A DNA stretch of 47,242 nucleotides from Glycomyces buryatensis (GCF_004912275.1 NZ_STGY01000022.1:1-47242), one strand, 5' to 3'. Numbered from the stretch's first letter, positions 8,275 through 16,556 are shown. Translations and numbers: made by a program. Notes: a model not told the origin generated them from the sequence alone.

Positions 8275-9459
8275 ATGTCATTGCAAGAAGCACCGGCGAA
8301 TACCCGGCCCAGATCAGTGGCGGCGCTCCTAGCGCTCTCGGTCGCGGCGTTCAGCTACGTCACCGCCGAGACCCTGCCGGTGGGACTGCTCTCCGAGATC
8401 GCCTCCGACCTGACGGTGTCGCCGTCGCAGGTGGGCCTCCTGGTGACCGGCTACGCGGTCACCGTCGTGGTCATCACGCTGCCGCTCGTCAAGCTGGTGG
8501 CACGGGTTCCGCGCCGGCCGCTGATGCTCGCGCTCATGGCCGGACTGGTGTGCGCGACCGTCCTGTCCGCCCTCGCACCGAGTTACGGCCTGCTGTTCGC
8601 CGCCCGCGTGCTCAGCGCCCTCAGCCAGGCCGTCTTCTGGGCCGTCGTCGCGCCAGTCGCCGCCGGAATGTTCCCCCTCAAGGTGCGCGGCCGCGTCATG
8701 GCCGTGGTGTTCACGGGAGGGTCGCTCGGCCCGATGCTGGGCGTACCCGCCGGGACCTGGCTCGGCCAGGTGGTCGACTGGCGTGCCGCCTTCATCGCCC
8801 TGGCGGCCTTGAGCCTCATCGCCTTCGCCATCCTCGCCGCGGCCCTGCCGCAGGCCGGATCCGAGCAGGAGCACGCCGGGCGCGGCACCACCCCCGACGC
8901 CCGTCGCTACGCGCTGGTCCTGGCCACCAATGTCCTGGCCGTGGCGGGCTTCTTCGCGGTCTTCACGTACACCTCCGAGTTCATCACGGCCGTCGCCGGC
9001 ATGTCCGCCCTCCTATTGGGACCCCTGCTCCTCGCTCGCGGAGTGGCCGACTTCGGCGGTATCACCGTGGGAGGTTACCTCTCGGACCGCAACCAGCGCG
9101 TCGCCGTCATCCTGCCCGCGATGCTGCTGACCGCCGTGCTGATCGGCATGTACGCGTTCGGCGCGAACCCCGTGGCGGCCGGCGCAGCGATCGTCCTGAC
9201 CGGACTCGCGATGGGCGCCCTGACTCCGGCGTTGACGAACCGCGTCATGGAATTCGCCCCCGGCAGCACCGACACCGCCGCGGCCGGCGCCTCGATCGCC
9301 TACAACGTCGGCATCGCCCTCGGCTCCTCGCTCGGCGGCCTCGCCTTGGCCCAGGCCGGGACCCGCAGCATCGCGCTGAGCGGCGCGGCGCTGGCCGCCG
9401 CGGCGCTCGCCATCGCGTTCGCGACGTCCGCCACCGAACGGGAATCGGCCCGCGACTGA
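8275..9459 (+). CDS. MFS transporter, DHA1-type (sugar efflux/AraJ-like)
   Basis: A 394-residue integral membrane protein with 12 predicted helices. The N-terminal signature VAAFSYVTAETLPVGLLSEIA, with GLLVTGYAVTVVVITLPLVK following, is typical of the AraJ/sugar efflux and drug efflux branch of the major facilitator superfamily. The conserved basic loop after helix 2 reads ARVPRRPLMLAL. The ATG at 8275 lies 14 bp after the rhamnosidase stop with GACAGGA upstream, so it is translated from the same message. It may export a glycoside, aglycone or excess sugar released by the rhamnosidase; an unrelated drug pump is the alternative. A weak hairpin (GGCCCG at 9447-9452 with CGGGCC at 9461-9466) overlaps its stop. 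Confidence 0.85.
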   Translation: MSLQEAPANTRPRSVAALLALSVAAFSYVTAETLPVGLLSEIASDLTVSPSQVGLLVTGYAVTVVVITLPLVKLVARVPRRPLMLALMAGLVCATVLSALAPSYGLLFAARVLSALSQAVFWAVVAPVAAGMFPLKVRGRVMAVVFTGGSLGPMLGVPAGTWLGQVVDWRAAFIALAALSLIAFAILAAALPQAGSEQEHAGRGTTPDARRYALVLATNVLAVAGFFAVFTYTSEFITAVAGMSALLLGPLLLARGVADFGGITVGGYLSDRNQRVAVILPAMLLTAVLIGMYAFGANPVAAGAAIVLTGLAMGALTPALTNRVMEFAPGSTDTAAAGASIAYNVGIALGSSLGGLALAQAGTRSIALSGAALAAAALAIAFATSATERESARD

Positions 9460-9487
9460 TCGGGCCCGTTGATACGCAGAGGTTTCG

Positions 9488-9575
9488 GAAAGTCTTTCGG
9501 GGGGTTCGAGCCTTCCATTCCCAATGCTGCATGGGGCATAATATCGACCTAAATGAATATCCGAAATCGTTTTCG
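9488..9575 (+). promoter_or_regulatory. Promoter region with two palindromes ahead of the CBM2-DUF6055 gene
   Basis: GAAAGTCTTTC (9488-9498) is an 11-bp palindrome. A possible promoter is TTCCAT (9513-9518) with CATAAT (9537-9542), 18 bp apart. CGAAATCGTTTTCG (9562-9575) follows, centred on CG with six of seven pairs matching; it looks like a LacI-family operator and resembles the CGAAA/TTTCG site before the xylanase operon. The start codon is at 9618. Confidence 0.45.
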
Positions 9576-9617
9576 ATGGCGCGGATCGATTGCGCCCAAA
9601 GGAAGGAGGCAATGACC

Positions 9618-11327
9618 ATGACATTGCTTCGAACGAGACGGAGACGTCTCGGGGTCGTGGCCACGGCCTGCATGGCGTTGATCGCCGGGGCCGTGGCGAT
9701 GGTGGCGGCGAACCCGGCAAGCGCCGCCGCCTGCGACTCGGTCACCTATGAGGTCGTCAACGAATGGGGGAACGGGCACAACGCGAACGTCTCGCTCACC
9801 GCCGGTTCGTCGGGGATCGACGGCTGGACCGTCGAGTTCGACCTGCCGCCGGGGGCCGAGGTCCAGAACGCGTGGAACGTCGACTGGAGCCAGGAGGGGA
9901 CGACGTTCACCGGCTCGGACGTGGGCTGGAACGCCGGCATCGCCTCGGGCCAGACCAGGGAGCTGTTCGGGCTCACCGTGACCGGCGCGGGCGCGGCGCC
10001 CGAGTCCTTCTCCATCAACGGCGAGGGCTGCGGCGGCGCGGTCGAGGATCCGACCGACGGCCCGACCACCGGCTCGCCCGACCAGACCGACCCGCCCGCG
10101 CAGGTCGACAAGGAGACCCGCACCCCGCAGTTCCTCATCGACGCCGGTGCCGAGACGGACAACTTCGTGGAGTCGGAGAACTTCACCGTCCGCTGGGGCG
10201 ACGCGATCGACGCCGTGGCATGGGGGCAGCAGAACGGCTACGACAACTATCCACAATGGGTCGCCGACCACATGGAGGAGATCTACGACTTCTATGTGAA
10301 CCAGGTGGAGTTCGTCGACCCGGCCGACCACGAGCAGGGATCGCGGTACAAGATCAACCTGTACCTGTGCGGCACTTGGTCGGGCGACTTCCTGCCGCCC
10401 GCGAACTGGGCCGGTCCCGATGACATCGGCGTCGGCCACATGTGCCTGCCCTACGACAAGATCTGGGACGACTGGGTCGAATCGCACGAGTTCAACCACA
10501 TTCTCCAGAGCTACTCCGTCGACCTCAATATCGCCGCCGGCCACGGCGGCGGCTGGGGCGCGGGCAACCCGATCTCCGGGCCGGTGTGGGAGGCGCACGC
10601 CAACTACATGGCCCGCATGCAGCGGCCGGAGGTCGTCGTCGGCTCGGGCTACTACGTCGACCGGCAGCACCGCCGCTGGCTCTCGCAGGAGACCTACTAC
10701 GGCGACTGGATGCTGTTCAACACCATCGCCGAGACCTACGGTGAGGACGTGATCAACCGGTTCTGGCTGGAGGCCGAGCAGGGCGAGCACCCGATCGACA
10801 CGATCAAACGAATCCTCGGACTCAGCCAGGACCAGTTCGCCGAGCTCATTGCCGACAATGCGGGCCGGCAGGTCGTCTACGACTGGACCGAGGGCGCCGC
10901 GATGCGCAGCGACCTGTGGACCAGCGGCGGCTCCTACCGTCCGCTGCACACCGATCTGATGCAGAGCCTCGGCTCGAACCGGTACCGCATCGCCGACTCC
11001 GATGCGCCGCATCAATACGCGCACAACATGATCCAGCTCAACCCGAGCGGCGGATCGGTCTCGGTCCAGCTCACCGGGGCCTCGAACCTCTCGGGTGCCG
11101 ACTGGCGCTTCCGGCTCGCGGCGGTGAGCAGCGACTTCTCGGTCCGGTACAGCGATTTCTTCGCCCCCGGAGAGACGGCGGACTTCTCGCTCCAGAGCGG
11201 CGAGACCCATATGATGCTGGTCGTCGCGGCGACCCCGTCCCAGCACCGCAACTATCCGATGTGGGAGGTCGGCGTGGGCGACCCGTTCCCCTACGAGCTG
11301 ACCATCACCGGCGCCACCCCGGCGTAA
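9618..11327 (+). CDS. Secreted CBM2 + DUF6055 protein with HExxH motif (putative metallopeptidase)
   Basis: Residues 1-38 form a signal peptide (RTRRRRLG start, hydrophobic core, ANPASAAA cleavage region). Residues 39-138 are a family 2 cellulose-binding module bounded by two cysteines (Cys39, Cys138) with the aromatic pattern W50, W70, W86, W104. A Thr/Pro/Asp linker (140-168) leads to a domain I assign to DUF6055. It carries HEFNH at 290-294 and WEAHANY at 324-330: His290, His294 and Glu325 make a plausible gluzincin-type zinc site with Glu291 as catalytic base. A C-terminal beta-rich part ends the protein. Substrate unknown; cellulose targeting suggests action on wall-bound glycoproteins. 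Of two in-frame ATGs, 9618 is better spaced (8 nt) from AAGGAGG than 9612 (2 nt). Confidence 0.85.
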   Translation: MTLLRTRRRRLGVVATACMALIAGAVAMVAANPASAAACDSVTYEVVNEWGNGHNANVSLTAGSSGIDGWTVEFDLPPGAEVQNAWNVDWSQEGTTFTGSDVGWNAGIASGQTRELFGLTVTGAGAAPESFSINGEGCGGAVEDPTDGPTTGSPDQTDPPAQVDKETRTPQFLIDAGAETDNFVESENFTVRWGDAIDAVAWGQQNGYDNYPQWVADHMEEIYDFYVNQVEFVDPADHEQGSRYKINLYLCGTWSGDFLPPANWAGPDDIGVGHMCLPYDKIWDDWVESHEFNHILQSYSVDLNIAAGHGGGWGAGNPISGPVWEAHANYMARMQRPEVVVGSGYYVDRQHRRWLSQETYYGDWMLFNTIAETYGEDVINRFWLEAEQGEHPIDTIKRILGLSQDQFAELIADNAGRQVVYDWTEGAAMRSDLWTSGGSYRPLHTDLMQSLGSNRYRIADSDAPHQYAHNMIQLNPSGGSVSVQLTGASNLSGADWRFRLAAVSSDFSVRYSDFFAPGETADFSLQSGETHMMLVVAATPSQHRNYPMWEVGVGDPFPYELTITGATPA

Positions 11328-11335
11328 TCGAATAG

Positions 11336-11371
11336 GGAGAGGGGGCGGGCCCGCGGGCCCGCCCCCTCTCC
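11336..11371. terminator. Perfect GC-rich hairpin terminator
   Basis: A 36-nt perfect palindrome with arms beginning GGAGAGGGGGCGGG, between the CBM2-DUF6055 gene and the convergent flavin oxidoreductase gene. It should act in both directions. Confidence 0.9.
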
Positions 11372-11411
11372 GCTGCTCCGAGAAGCGGCACTTTCGCTCG
11401 GATATCGGCCC

Positions 11412-12413
11412 TTAGCGAGTGGCGGCGGCCGAGAACGCATCGGCGGTCAGCTCGACCGAGCGGATCCGGTCGGCGACGTCGATGGCGTGGTGAGCGGTGA
11501 TCAGCTCGTCGGCGCCGATGGACGAGGCGAGGTCCTCCAGATAGGCGTGGACCTCGTCCGGGGTGCCGGTGGCCGTGTACTTCGTCATGGCCGACAACTG
11601 GTCTCCGGCCGGCGAGGCCAGGAAGGCGTCGATCTCGGCGTCGGTGTAATTGCGCCCGACCGCGCCCCTCGCGATGAAGGCCCGCGCCCGGTTCCGGTAC
11701 GAGACCTTCTGCTGCGCAAGGGCTTCGTCACGGCTGTCGGCGGCGAAGACATTGACGCCCACGATCAGATACGGCTCGGCCGACTGCTCGGAAGGCTGGA
11801 AGTGCTCCGTGTACGTGGCCGCGGCCTCGTGGAGGGCGCCCGGGGCGAAGTGGGAGGCGAAGGCATACGGCAGGCCGAGCTTCGCGGCGAGCTGGGCCCC
11901 GAACAGCGATGACCCCAGGATGTACAGCGGCACCTCGCCCTCGGGGCGGGGGTAGGACTGAATCCCGGCCACCCGCGACCTGCCGCGCAGGTACCCCTGG
12001 AGCTCCAGCACGTCCTCGGGGAAGGTGTCCGACGAGGTCGCGTCCCGCCGGATGGCCCGCATGGTGGCCTGGTCGGTGCCGGGCGCACGACCCAGCCCGA
12101 GGTCGATCCGCCCGGGGAAGAGCGTCTCCAGCGTCCCGAACTGCTCGGCGATCACCAGGGGAGAGTGGTTGGGCAGCATGATGCCTCCCGAACCGAGCCT
12201 GATCGAGTCGGTGTGCTCGGCGACGTGGCCGATCAGCACGCTCGTCGCACTGGAGGCGATCGTCGGCATATTGTGGTGCTCGGCGTACCAGACCCGCTGG
12301 TAGCCACCGCGCTCGGCGGCGCGGGCGAGCTCGACGCTGGCGGCGAAGCTCTCGCGCGGGGGCCGCCCCGGCGCGATCGGCGCCAGGTCGAGGATCGACA
12401 GGGCAACGGGCAT
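11412..12413 (-). CDS. LLM-class flavin-dependent oxidoreductase (luciferase-like)
   Basis: A 333-residue bacterial-luciferase-like monooxygenase. The start [19 protein letters not shown], then [40 protein letters not shown] and [19 protein letters not shown] are signatures of the MsnO8/YhbW-like subgroup, which binds FMN and oxidises unidentified small molecules. The ATG at 12413 is preceded by AGAAAGG. It is encoded 14 bp downstream of an ArsR repressor gene in the same direction, so the pair is probably one autoregulated operon responding to an electrophile, metal or thiol-type signal. Substrate not predictable. Confidence 0.92.
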   Translation of the reverse strand: MPVALSILDLAPIAPGRPPRESFAASVELARAAERGGYQRVWYAEHHNMPTIASSATSVLIGHVAEHTDSIRLGSGGIMLPNHSPLVIAEQFGTLETLFPGRIDLGLGRAPGTDQATMRAIRRDATSSDTFPEDVLELQGYLRGRSRVAGIQSYPRPEGEVPLYILGSSLFGAQLAAKLGLPYAFASHFAPGALHEAAATYTEHFQPSEQSAEPYLIVGVNVFAADSRDEALAQQKVSYRNRARAFIARGAVGRNYTDAEIDAFLASPAGDQLSAMTKYTATGTPDEVHAYLEDLASSIGADELITAHHAIDVADRIRSVELTADAFSAAATR

Positions 12414-12427
12414 GATCGGCTGCCTTT

Positions 12428-12715
12428 CTAAAGACTGCGGTGGAGCGTTTCGGTGAACGAGCGGATGCGTTCCTCATTGCGGCGGTAGTAGATCCACTGG
12501 CCGCGACGGGTGGCCTGGAGGAATCCCGCGCGTTGCAGGATCGCCAGGTGCGCCGACATGGTCGAGGGCGACGTGCCCGCCTTCTGCTGGATGAGCCCGG
12601 CGCACACGCCGAGCTCGGCCGTGTCCGCTTCGGCGAAGTTCGCCGCCGGGTCCTTGAGCCATTCAAGAATCCGCAGCCGTGTCTCATTGGACAGGGCCTT
12701 GCATTCGTCGAGCAC
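12428..12715 (-). CDS. ArsR-family HTH regulator
   Basis: A 95-residue winged-helix protein: [19 protein letters not shown] opens the ArsR fold, [20 protein letters not shown] is the recognition helix, and [14 protein letters not shown] is the wing. A cysteine pair is spread through the chain (Cys5, and Cys in [11 protein letters not shown]). The start is a GTG at 12715. It is the first gene of an operon with the luciferase-like monooxygenase. Upstream DNA (12725-12760) has short TTTCG and TTCGG/CCGAA elements that could be its operator, but no clean palindrome. Confidence 0.9.
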   Translation of the reverse strand: MLDECKALSNETRLRILEWLKDPAANFAEADTAELGVCAGLIQQKAGTSPSTMSAHLAILQRAGFLQATRRGQWIYYRRNEERIRSFTETLHRSL

Positions 12716-12809
12716 CGTAACCGTCCTTCGGTATTTCGCTAATTTCCGAATCTAACCCGATTCGGTGATCGCCGCACCATGACGCTCGCCACCGAACCGC
12801 GAGGGCGGG

Positions 12810-13553
12810 TCAGGAACCTACGGTCTCGCTTGGGCGCCTGAGGGATTCGAGCTCGCCCAGATAGCGGCTGAGTTCGGCGGCCGCCGCGAGCATGGCCAGG
12901 CCCCGGTCGGTCAGCCTGCGCTGCCAGTCCTCCAGCGCTCGAGAGAGCGTTTCGGTGTCGCCGGCGCTGCGGATCTGCCCGACCACGACGGCGATGTGGT
13001 CGAGCGGGTAGCCGCCGCGCCTCAGGAGGTGGGCGAGCTCGGCGTCGCGGACGTCGCCCGCGTCGTAGCGGCGGTGTCCGGTGGCCGGGTCCCGTTCGGG
13101 CGCCAGGATTTCGGCCTCCTCCCAGTTGCGCAGGGTCGCCGGGGTGAGTCGAAGCCGGTGCGCGAGTTCACCGACGCTGAAGGGAGCCCGATTCGCCGAA
13201 TCGACAGGGGCGTCGTCGGGCCCGGCCGTCAGTCGCCTGACCGCGGCCCTCACCGCATCGAGGGTGCCCCGGTCGCGGAGCAGCTGTTCGTGGCCGCGGT
13301 CGATGACCATCAGGACGTCGTCGAGATCGTTCTCGCCGAGCGCGTGCATGATCTCGCCGGCGGTCGCGTGTCCGTAGGCGCGGGCGAGTGCGAGGAACGC
13401 GCGGAGCGCCGCCGCGTGCACCTCGGTGTATTGCCGGTAGCCGCTCCGAGTTCGCTCGGCGGGCGGGATGAATCCGTCGCGCTCGTAGTTGCGGACCGCC
13501 TGGGTCGAGAGGCCGTGTTCCCGCGCGAGATCCGCAGGCCGAAAGTTCACCAT
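12810..13553 (-). CDS. Tandem-MerR (TioE-like) transcriptional regulator
   Basis: A 247-residue protein with two MerR-type DNA-binding domains in one chain. The first (FRPADLAREHGLSTQAVRNY, then GYRQYTEV) begins at residue 3; the second (FSVGELAHRLRLTPATLRNW, then GHRRYDAGDV) begins near residue 126. The arrangement is that of the TioE family named after the thiocoraline cluster; partner domains could replace a dimer. It is divergent to an erythromycin esterase-like gene, 80 bp away, suggesting control of it. The ATG at 13553 has TAAAGT 8 nt upstream and no ribosome site, so the message is probably leaderless; the longer frame to 13598 is unlikely. Confidence 0.88.
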   Translation of the reverse strand: MVNFRPADLAREHGLSTQAVRNYERDGFIPPAERTRSGYRQYTEVHAAALRAFLALARAYGHATAGEIMHALGENDLDDVLMVIDRGHEQLLRDRGTLDAVRAAVRRLTAGPDDAPVDSANRAPFSVGELAHRLRLTPATLRNWEEAEILAPERDPATGHRRYDAGDVRDAELAHLLRRGGYPLDHIAVVVGQIRSAGDTETLSRALEDWQRRLTDRGLAMLAAAAELSRYLGELESLRRPSETVGS

Positions 13554-13556
13554 CGA

Positions 13557-13626
13557 TTGAGACTTTACCGCACACCCCCAAGGCCAGATCCCATACAAGT
13601 CTCAACCGCATTCTCAACGATATGTT
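13557..13626. promoter_or_regulatory. Divergent leaderless promoters with a 9-bp inverted repeat
   Basis: TTGAGACTT (13557-13565) and AAGTCTCAA (13597-13605) are exact inverted repeats. The left arm overlaps the -10 box of the MerR gene (TAAAGT on the minus strand); the -10 box of the esterase gene is TATGTT at 13621-13626, 7 nt before the ATG at 13634. Half-site copies (TCTCAA at 13612, TTTGAG at 13625, CTCAAG at 13638) continue through the promoter. The tandem MerR protein is the likely ligand. Confidence 0.5.
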
Positions 13627-13633
13627 TGAGGTC

Positions 13634-14608
13634 ATGACTCAAGACATTCGAGACCTCGTCAGCGACACTTGCGACCTGTTGGGATTCGGCGAGCCGAGCC
13701 ATGGGGATCCGGCCTTCGGGCGGTTCCGCAACGAGGCGTTCGCCCGGCTGGCCGAGCGCGGCTTCCGGTCGTTCGCGCTCGAGACCGACCGGGTGGCGGC
13801 GTTCGTCGTGGACGACTTCGTCCGGGACGGAGTGGGCACCCTCGATGCGGCGATGAGCGAGGGCTTCTCCCATGGGTTCGGCGCCTTCGACGCCAATCGA
13901 GAGCTGGTCGCCTGGATGCGCCAATACAACGCCGACCGGCCAGCCGCGGAACGCCTAGCCTTCCACGGCATCGACGCCCCACTGGAGTTCACCGCCGCCA
14001 GCCCCCGGCGCGACCTCGAATACGTCCGCGACTACCTGGGGCTCGAACTCGACCTCGGGAGCCTCGTCGGCCAGGACGAACGGTGGAGCCGCATGGAAGC
14101 GGTGACGGATCCGGCCGCCTCACCCGGCGATACGGCCGAGGCCCGACAGCTGCGAGTGATCGCCGACGACATGCTCACCGCGCTCTACGCCGGTGCGCCC
14201 GAACTGATCGCGTCGACCTCGCGCGCCACCTGGTTCCGGGCAAAGGCGCACGTCACGTCCGGCCTCGGCCTGCTGCGCTACCACCGGCAGGCGGCGCAGC
14301 ACATCGGGGAGAGCGAGCGGTGGTCCCGCCTGTCCGCCACCCGAGACGCGCTCATGGCCCAGAACCTCCTCGACATCCGAGACATCGAGGGCCGCCGGGG
14401 CCCGACCATGGTCTCCGCCGCCAATATCCACCTTCAAATGAATGTGAGCGAGATGAGCATGGCGGGCATGGACCTCACCTGGTTCGGCACCGGCGCCATC
14501 ATCGCGTCCGTGTCGGGAGAGCGGTACACCTTCGTCGCCGGCAGCCTGGACCCGAGTGAGGGACCGAGAGTCGAGGCCCCGCCGCAGCAGAACAGGATCG
14601 ACGCCTAG
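13634..14608 (+). CDS. Erythromycin esterase-like hydrolase
   Basis: A 324-residue member of the erythromycin esterase family (EreA/EreB fold). The conserved opening LGFGEPSHGDPAF carries the Glu and His (Glu20, His23) equivalent to the catalytic region of Ere enzymes; FALETDR, AFHGIDAP and the late SAANIHLQMN with another His complete the family pattern. Many environmental members do not hydrolyse macrolides, so the substrate is open. I chose ATG 13634 rather than 13622 because TATGTT lies 7 nt upstream of it, fitting a leaderless transcript. The 3' end overlaps the convergent Imm51 gene by 4 bp. Confidence 0.85.
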   Translation: MTQDIRDLVSDTCDLLGFGEPSHGDPAFGRFRNEAFARLAERGFRSFALETDRVAAFVVDDFVRDGVGTLDAAMSEGFSHGFGAFDANRELVAWMRQYNADRPAAERLAFHGIDAPLEFTAASPRRDLEYVRDYLGLELDLGSLVGQDERWSRMEAVTDPAASPGDTAEARQLRVIADDMLTALYAGAPELIASTSRATWFRAKAHVTSGLGLLRYHRQAAQHIGESERWSRLSATRDALMAQNLLDIRDIEGRRGPTMVSAANIHLQMNVSEMSMAGMDLTWFGTGAIIASVSGERYTFVAGSLDPSEGPRVEAPPQQNRIDA

Positions 14609-14967
14609 TTCAGCAGATGGTGCTCGGCGGCGCTGTGCAGGGCGTCGACCAGGCTCGCCGGTTGCGCCAGGAGCCGTTCGAGCGTCGCGGCGACCTCGCC
14701 CAGCGCCTGCCGGTCGGTGCCATAGGCGCAGAACATGCCGCTCTCCGAGGCGAACGCGAACCGCTCCAGCAGCGATTCGCGTTCGATCAGGGCCGCGTGC
14801 ACCGCCGACTCCCAATCGTAGCCATTGCCTTCGAGCCCATGGGTTTTGAAGACCTCAGCGAGATGGATGTCGGCGGGACCGCCGGGACCGTAGACGACGG
14901 CGTCGGCATTCTCGCCCTCCACGTAATGGACGTTGGGGACGCGCGAGAATTCGGGTCGGTCTGCCAT
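14605..14967 (-). CDS. Imm51-family immunity protein
   Basis: A 120-residue protein matching the Imm51 pattern: LAEVFKTHGLEGNGYDWESA (about 36-55), then FASESGMFCAYGTDRQAL near 75-92 and a helical C terminus. Imm51 proteins are predicted cytoplasmic antidotes of polymorphic toxins, but no toxin gene lies in the window. It begins 9 bp after the stop of the methyltransferase gene on the same strand; yet TAGGCT sits 6 nt before its ATG, so it may also be expressed alone from a leaderless promoter. Whether it protects against a contact toxin or has been recruited elsewhere is unknown. Confidence 0.75.
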   Translation of the reverse strand: MADRPEFSRVPNVHYVEGENADAVVYGPGGPADIHLAEVFKTHGLEGNGYDWESAVHAALIERESLLERFAFASESGMFCAYGTDRQALGEVAATLERLLAQPASLVDALHSAAEHHLLN

Positions 14968-14976
14968 CACGGGAGC

Positions 14977-15693
14977 CTAATAGGGCCGATTCGCCTTGCG
15001 GCCCCAGGCCTGGAACAGCACCGCCGTCGTCGGCACGGGCACCATGCGAACGCTCTTCCGGCGGTGCAGCGACCAGGCCAGAAGGTCGATCAGGGACGGG
15101 CGAATGCCGCAGAGCTTCAGGCGCACCCCGTGGGCGGCGCACTCCTCCACCAGCACCTCGCGGTCGACCAGCAGCGCCGGATCGTGAAAGCCGTGCCGGC
15201 CCGGGCCGGGCAGCCGCTCGGCCAGATCGATGGCCAGCCACCGGCACAGCGCCGTGTCCGCCAAGGTGTCGATGACGAGCAGGCCGCCGGGACGCAGTAG
15301 CCGACACGCCTCCGCCAGCGCCCGGGGCAAGTCGGGGACGTGTTCGAGAATCTCGCCCGCCACGACCACGTCCGCGCAGCCGTCGACCAGCGGGACCGCG
15401 CCGACGTCGCACCGCACGGCCTGAACCCCGTGCTCGGCTGCCCGCCGCAGCGACGGCAGCGACAGGTCCGCGCCGATGTGCAGGTAGCCCTTGCCCTCCA
15501 GATGCGGGGCGAGTAGGCCTGCGCCGCAACCGAGGTCGACCAGCACCGCCCCCGGCCGCTCCGCGCGGGGAACGAGGGCGCCCCTGGCTGCGGCGAGCCA
15601 GTGCAGCATCGCGAAGGGACCGCGCGGCCGCCACCACTGGTCGGCCAGCCGGTCGTAGAGGGCGGGATCGTTGCGCGCCAGCGAACGTGCCAT
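14977..15693 (-). CDS. SAM-dependent methyltransferase (UbiG-like)
   Basis: A 238-residue class I methyltransferase. DPALYDRLADQWWRPRG (9-25) is the UbiG-like start, VLVDLGCGAGLLAPHL (50-65) is the SAM loop, and AGEILEHVPDLPRALAE and LLRPGGLLVIDT are motifs II-III. UbiG-type enzymes O-methylate catechol-like rings, which fits a partner of the type III PKS, UbiA and FAD monooxygenase genes facing it. The ATG at 15693 leaves only 26 bp to the divergent UbiA GTG. It differs from SrsB of Streptomyces griseus phenolic lipid synthesis, which is an isoprenylcysteine methyltransferase type, so the methylation step would be a variant. Confidence 0.88.
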   Translation of the reverse strand: MARSLARNDPALYDRLADQWWRPRGPFAMLHWLAAARGALVPRAERPGAVLVDLGCGAGLLAPHLEGKGYLHIGADLSLPSLRRAAEHGVQAVRCDVGAVPLVDGCADVVVAGEILEHVPDLPRALAEACRLLRPGGLLVIDTLADTALCRWLAIDLAERLPGPGRHGFHDPALLVDREVLVEECAAHGVRLKLCGIRPSLIDLLAWSLHRRKSVRMVPVPTTAVLFQAWGRKANRPY

Positions 15694-15719
15694 TCGGCCA
15701 GGGTGGCACACTGGCAAAG

Positions 15720-16556
15720 GTGAATCGACAGACGGCCGTGCTGTGGGCGTTGGTGCGGGCGTCCCATCCGCTTCCCGCCCTTGCGGTCACGGCCGTCGCC
15801 GCCGGACTCGGCGCGAGCACGGGCCGCCCGATCGACGCGGTGGTCGTGGCGACGGCGGCGGTGTTCGCCGGCCAGCTGTCCGTCGGCTGGCTCAATGACC
15901 TCGTCGACGCCCCGCGCGACGCGCAGGTGGGCCGCGTCGGCAAGCCCCTGGCGGCGGGGGAGATCCGTCCGCCCGTCGTCCGCGCCGCCTTCGCGGTCTC
16001 GGCGCTGGCCGCCGTGCTGCTGGCCCTGCCCTCCGGCCCGGCGGCCACCGGAATCCAGGTGGTCACCCTCGTCTCGGCCTGGGCCTACGACCTCGGCGTC
16101 AAGGCCACCGCATTCTCGGTGGTGCCGTTCGCGTTGTCCTTCGGGCTGCTCCCGGCGTTCATCTCCATGGGGGCTCCGGGCGCGCCCTGGCCGCCGCTGT
16201 GGCTCATGGGAGCCGCAGCCGCGCTCGGCTCCGCCGCCCACTTCGTGAACGTCCTGCCCGACCTCGCCGACGATGCCGCCACCGGAGTGCGAGGCCTCCC
16301 GCACCGCCTGGGGCCGAATGCAAGCCGGCTGGGAGCCGCGGCACTCGTCCTCACCGCCTCGGCGCTGCTCGGCTTCGGGCCCGACGGAGCCCCGTCACCA
16401 CTGGTCCTGGGCGCCATGCCGATCGCGGTCGGCGTCCTCGCCATTGGACTGATCGCGGGCCGCAAACCGCGCTCCCCGGCGGCCTTTCGAGCGGTCATGA
16501 TCGTCGCCGTTCTCGATGTCGCGCTGCTGCTCCAGACCGGCGTCGCGACGGGTTGA
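15720..16556 (+). CDS. UbiA-family prenyltransferase
   Basis: A 278-residue membrane protein with about 8-9 helices and the two Asp-rich motifs of the UbiA superfamily: NDLVDAPRD at 59-67 (NDxxDxxxD) and DLADD at 181-185, both required for Mg-diphosphate binding. These enzymes attach an isoprenoid to an aromatic or polycyclic acceptor. Placed directly before a type III PKS gene, it may prenylate the PKS product, or supply a membrane quinone-like step. The GTG at 15720 has CACACT 7 nt upstream, suggesting a leaderless message. Gene finders may start it upstream at 15687, which would overlap the divergent methyltransferase. Confidence 0.88.
   Translation: MNRQTAVLWALVRASHPLPALAVTAVAAGLGASTGRPIDAVVVATAAVFAGQLSVGWLNDLVDAPRDAQVGRVGKPLAAGEIRPPVVRAAFAVSALAAVLLALPSGPAATGIQVVTLVSAWAYDLGVKATAFSVVPFALSFGLLPAFISMGAPGAPWPPLWLMGAAAALGSAAHFVNVLPDLADDAATGVRGLPHRLGPNASRLGAAALVLTASALLGFGPDGAPSPLVLGAMPIAVGVLAIGLIAGRKPRSPAAFRAVMIVAVLDVALLLQTGVATG

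Noticed and set aside
8112..9617. Extending the CBM2-DUF6055 protein upstream to 8112
   Set aside because: That part is antisense-like Arg-rich sequence overlapping the MFS gene; the signal peptide and AAGGAGG fix the start at 9618.
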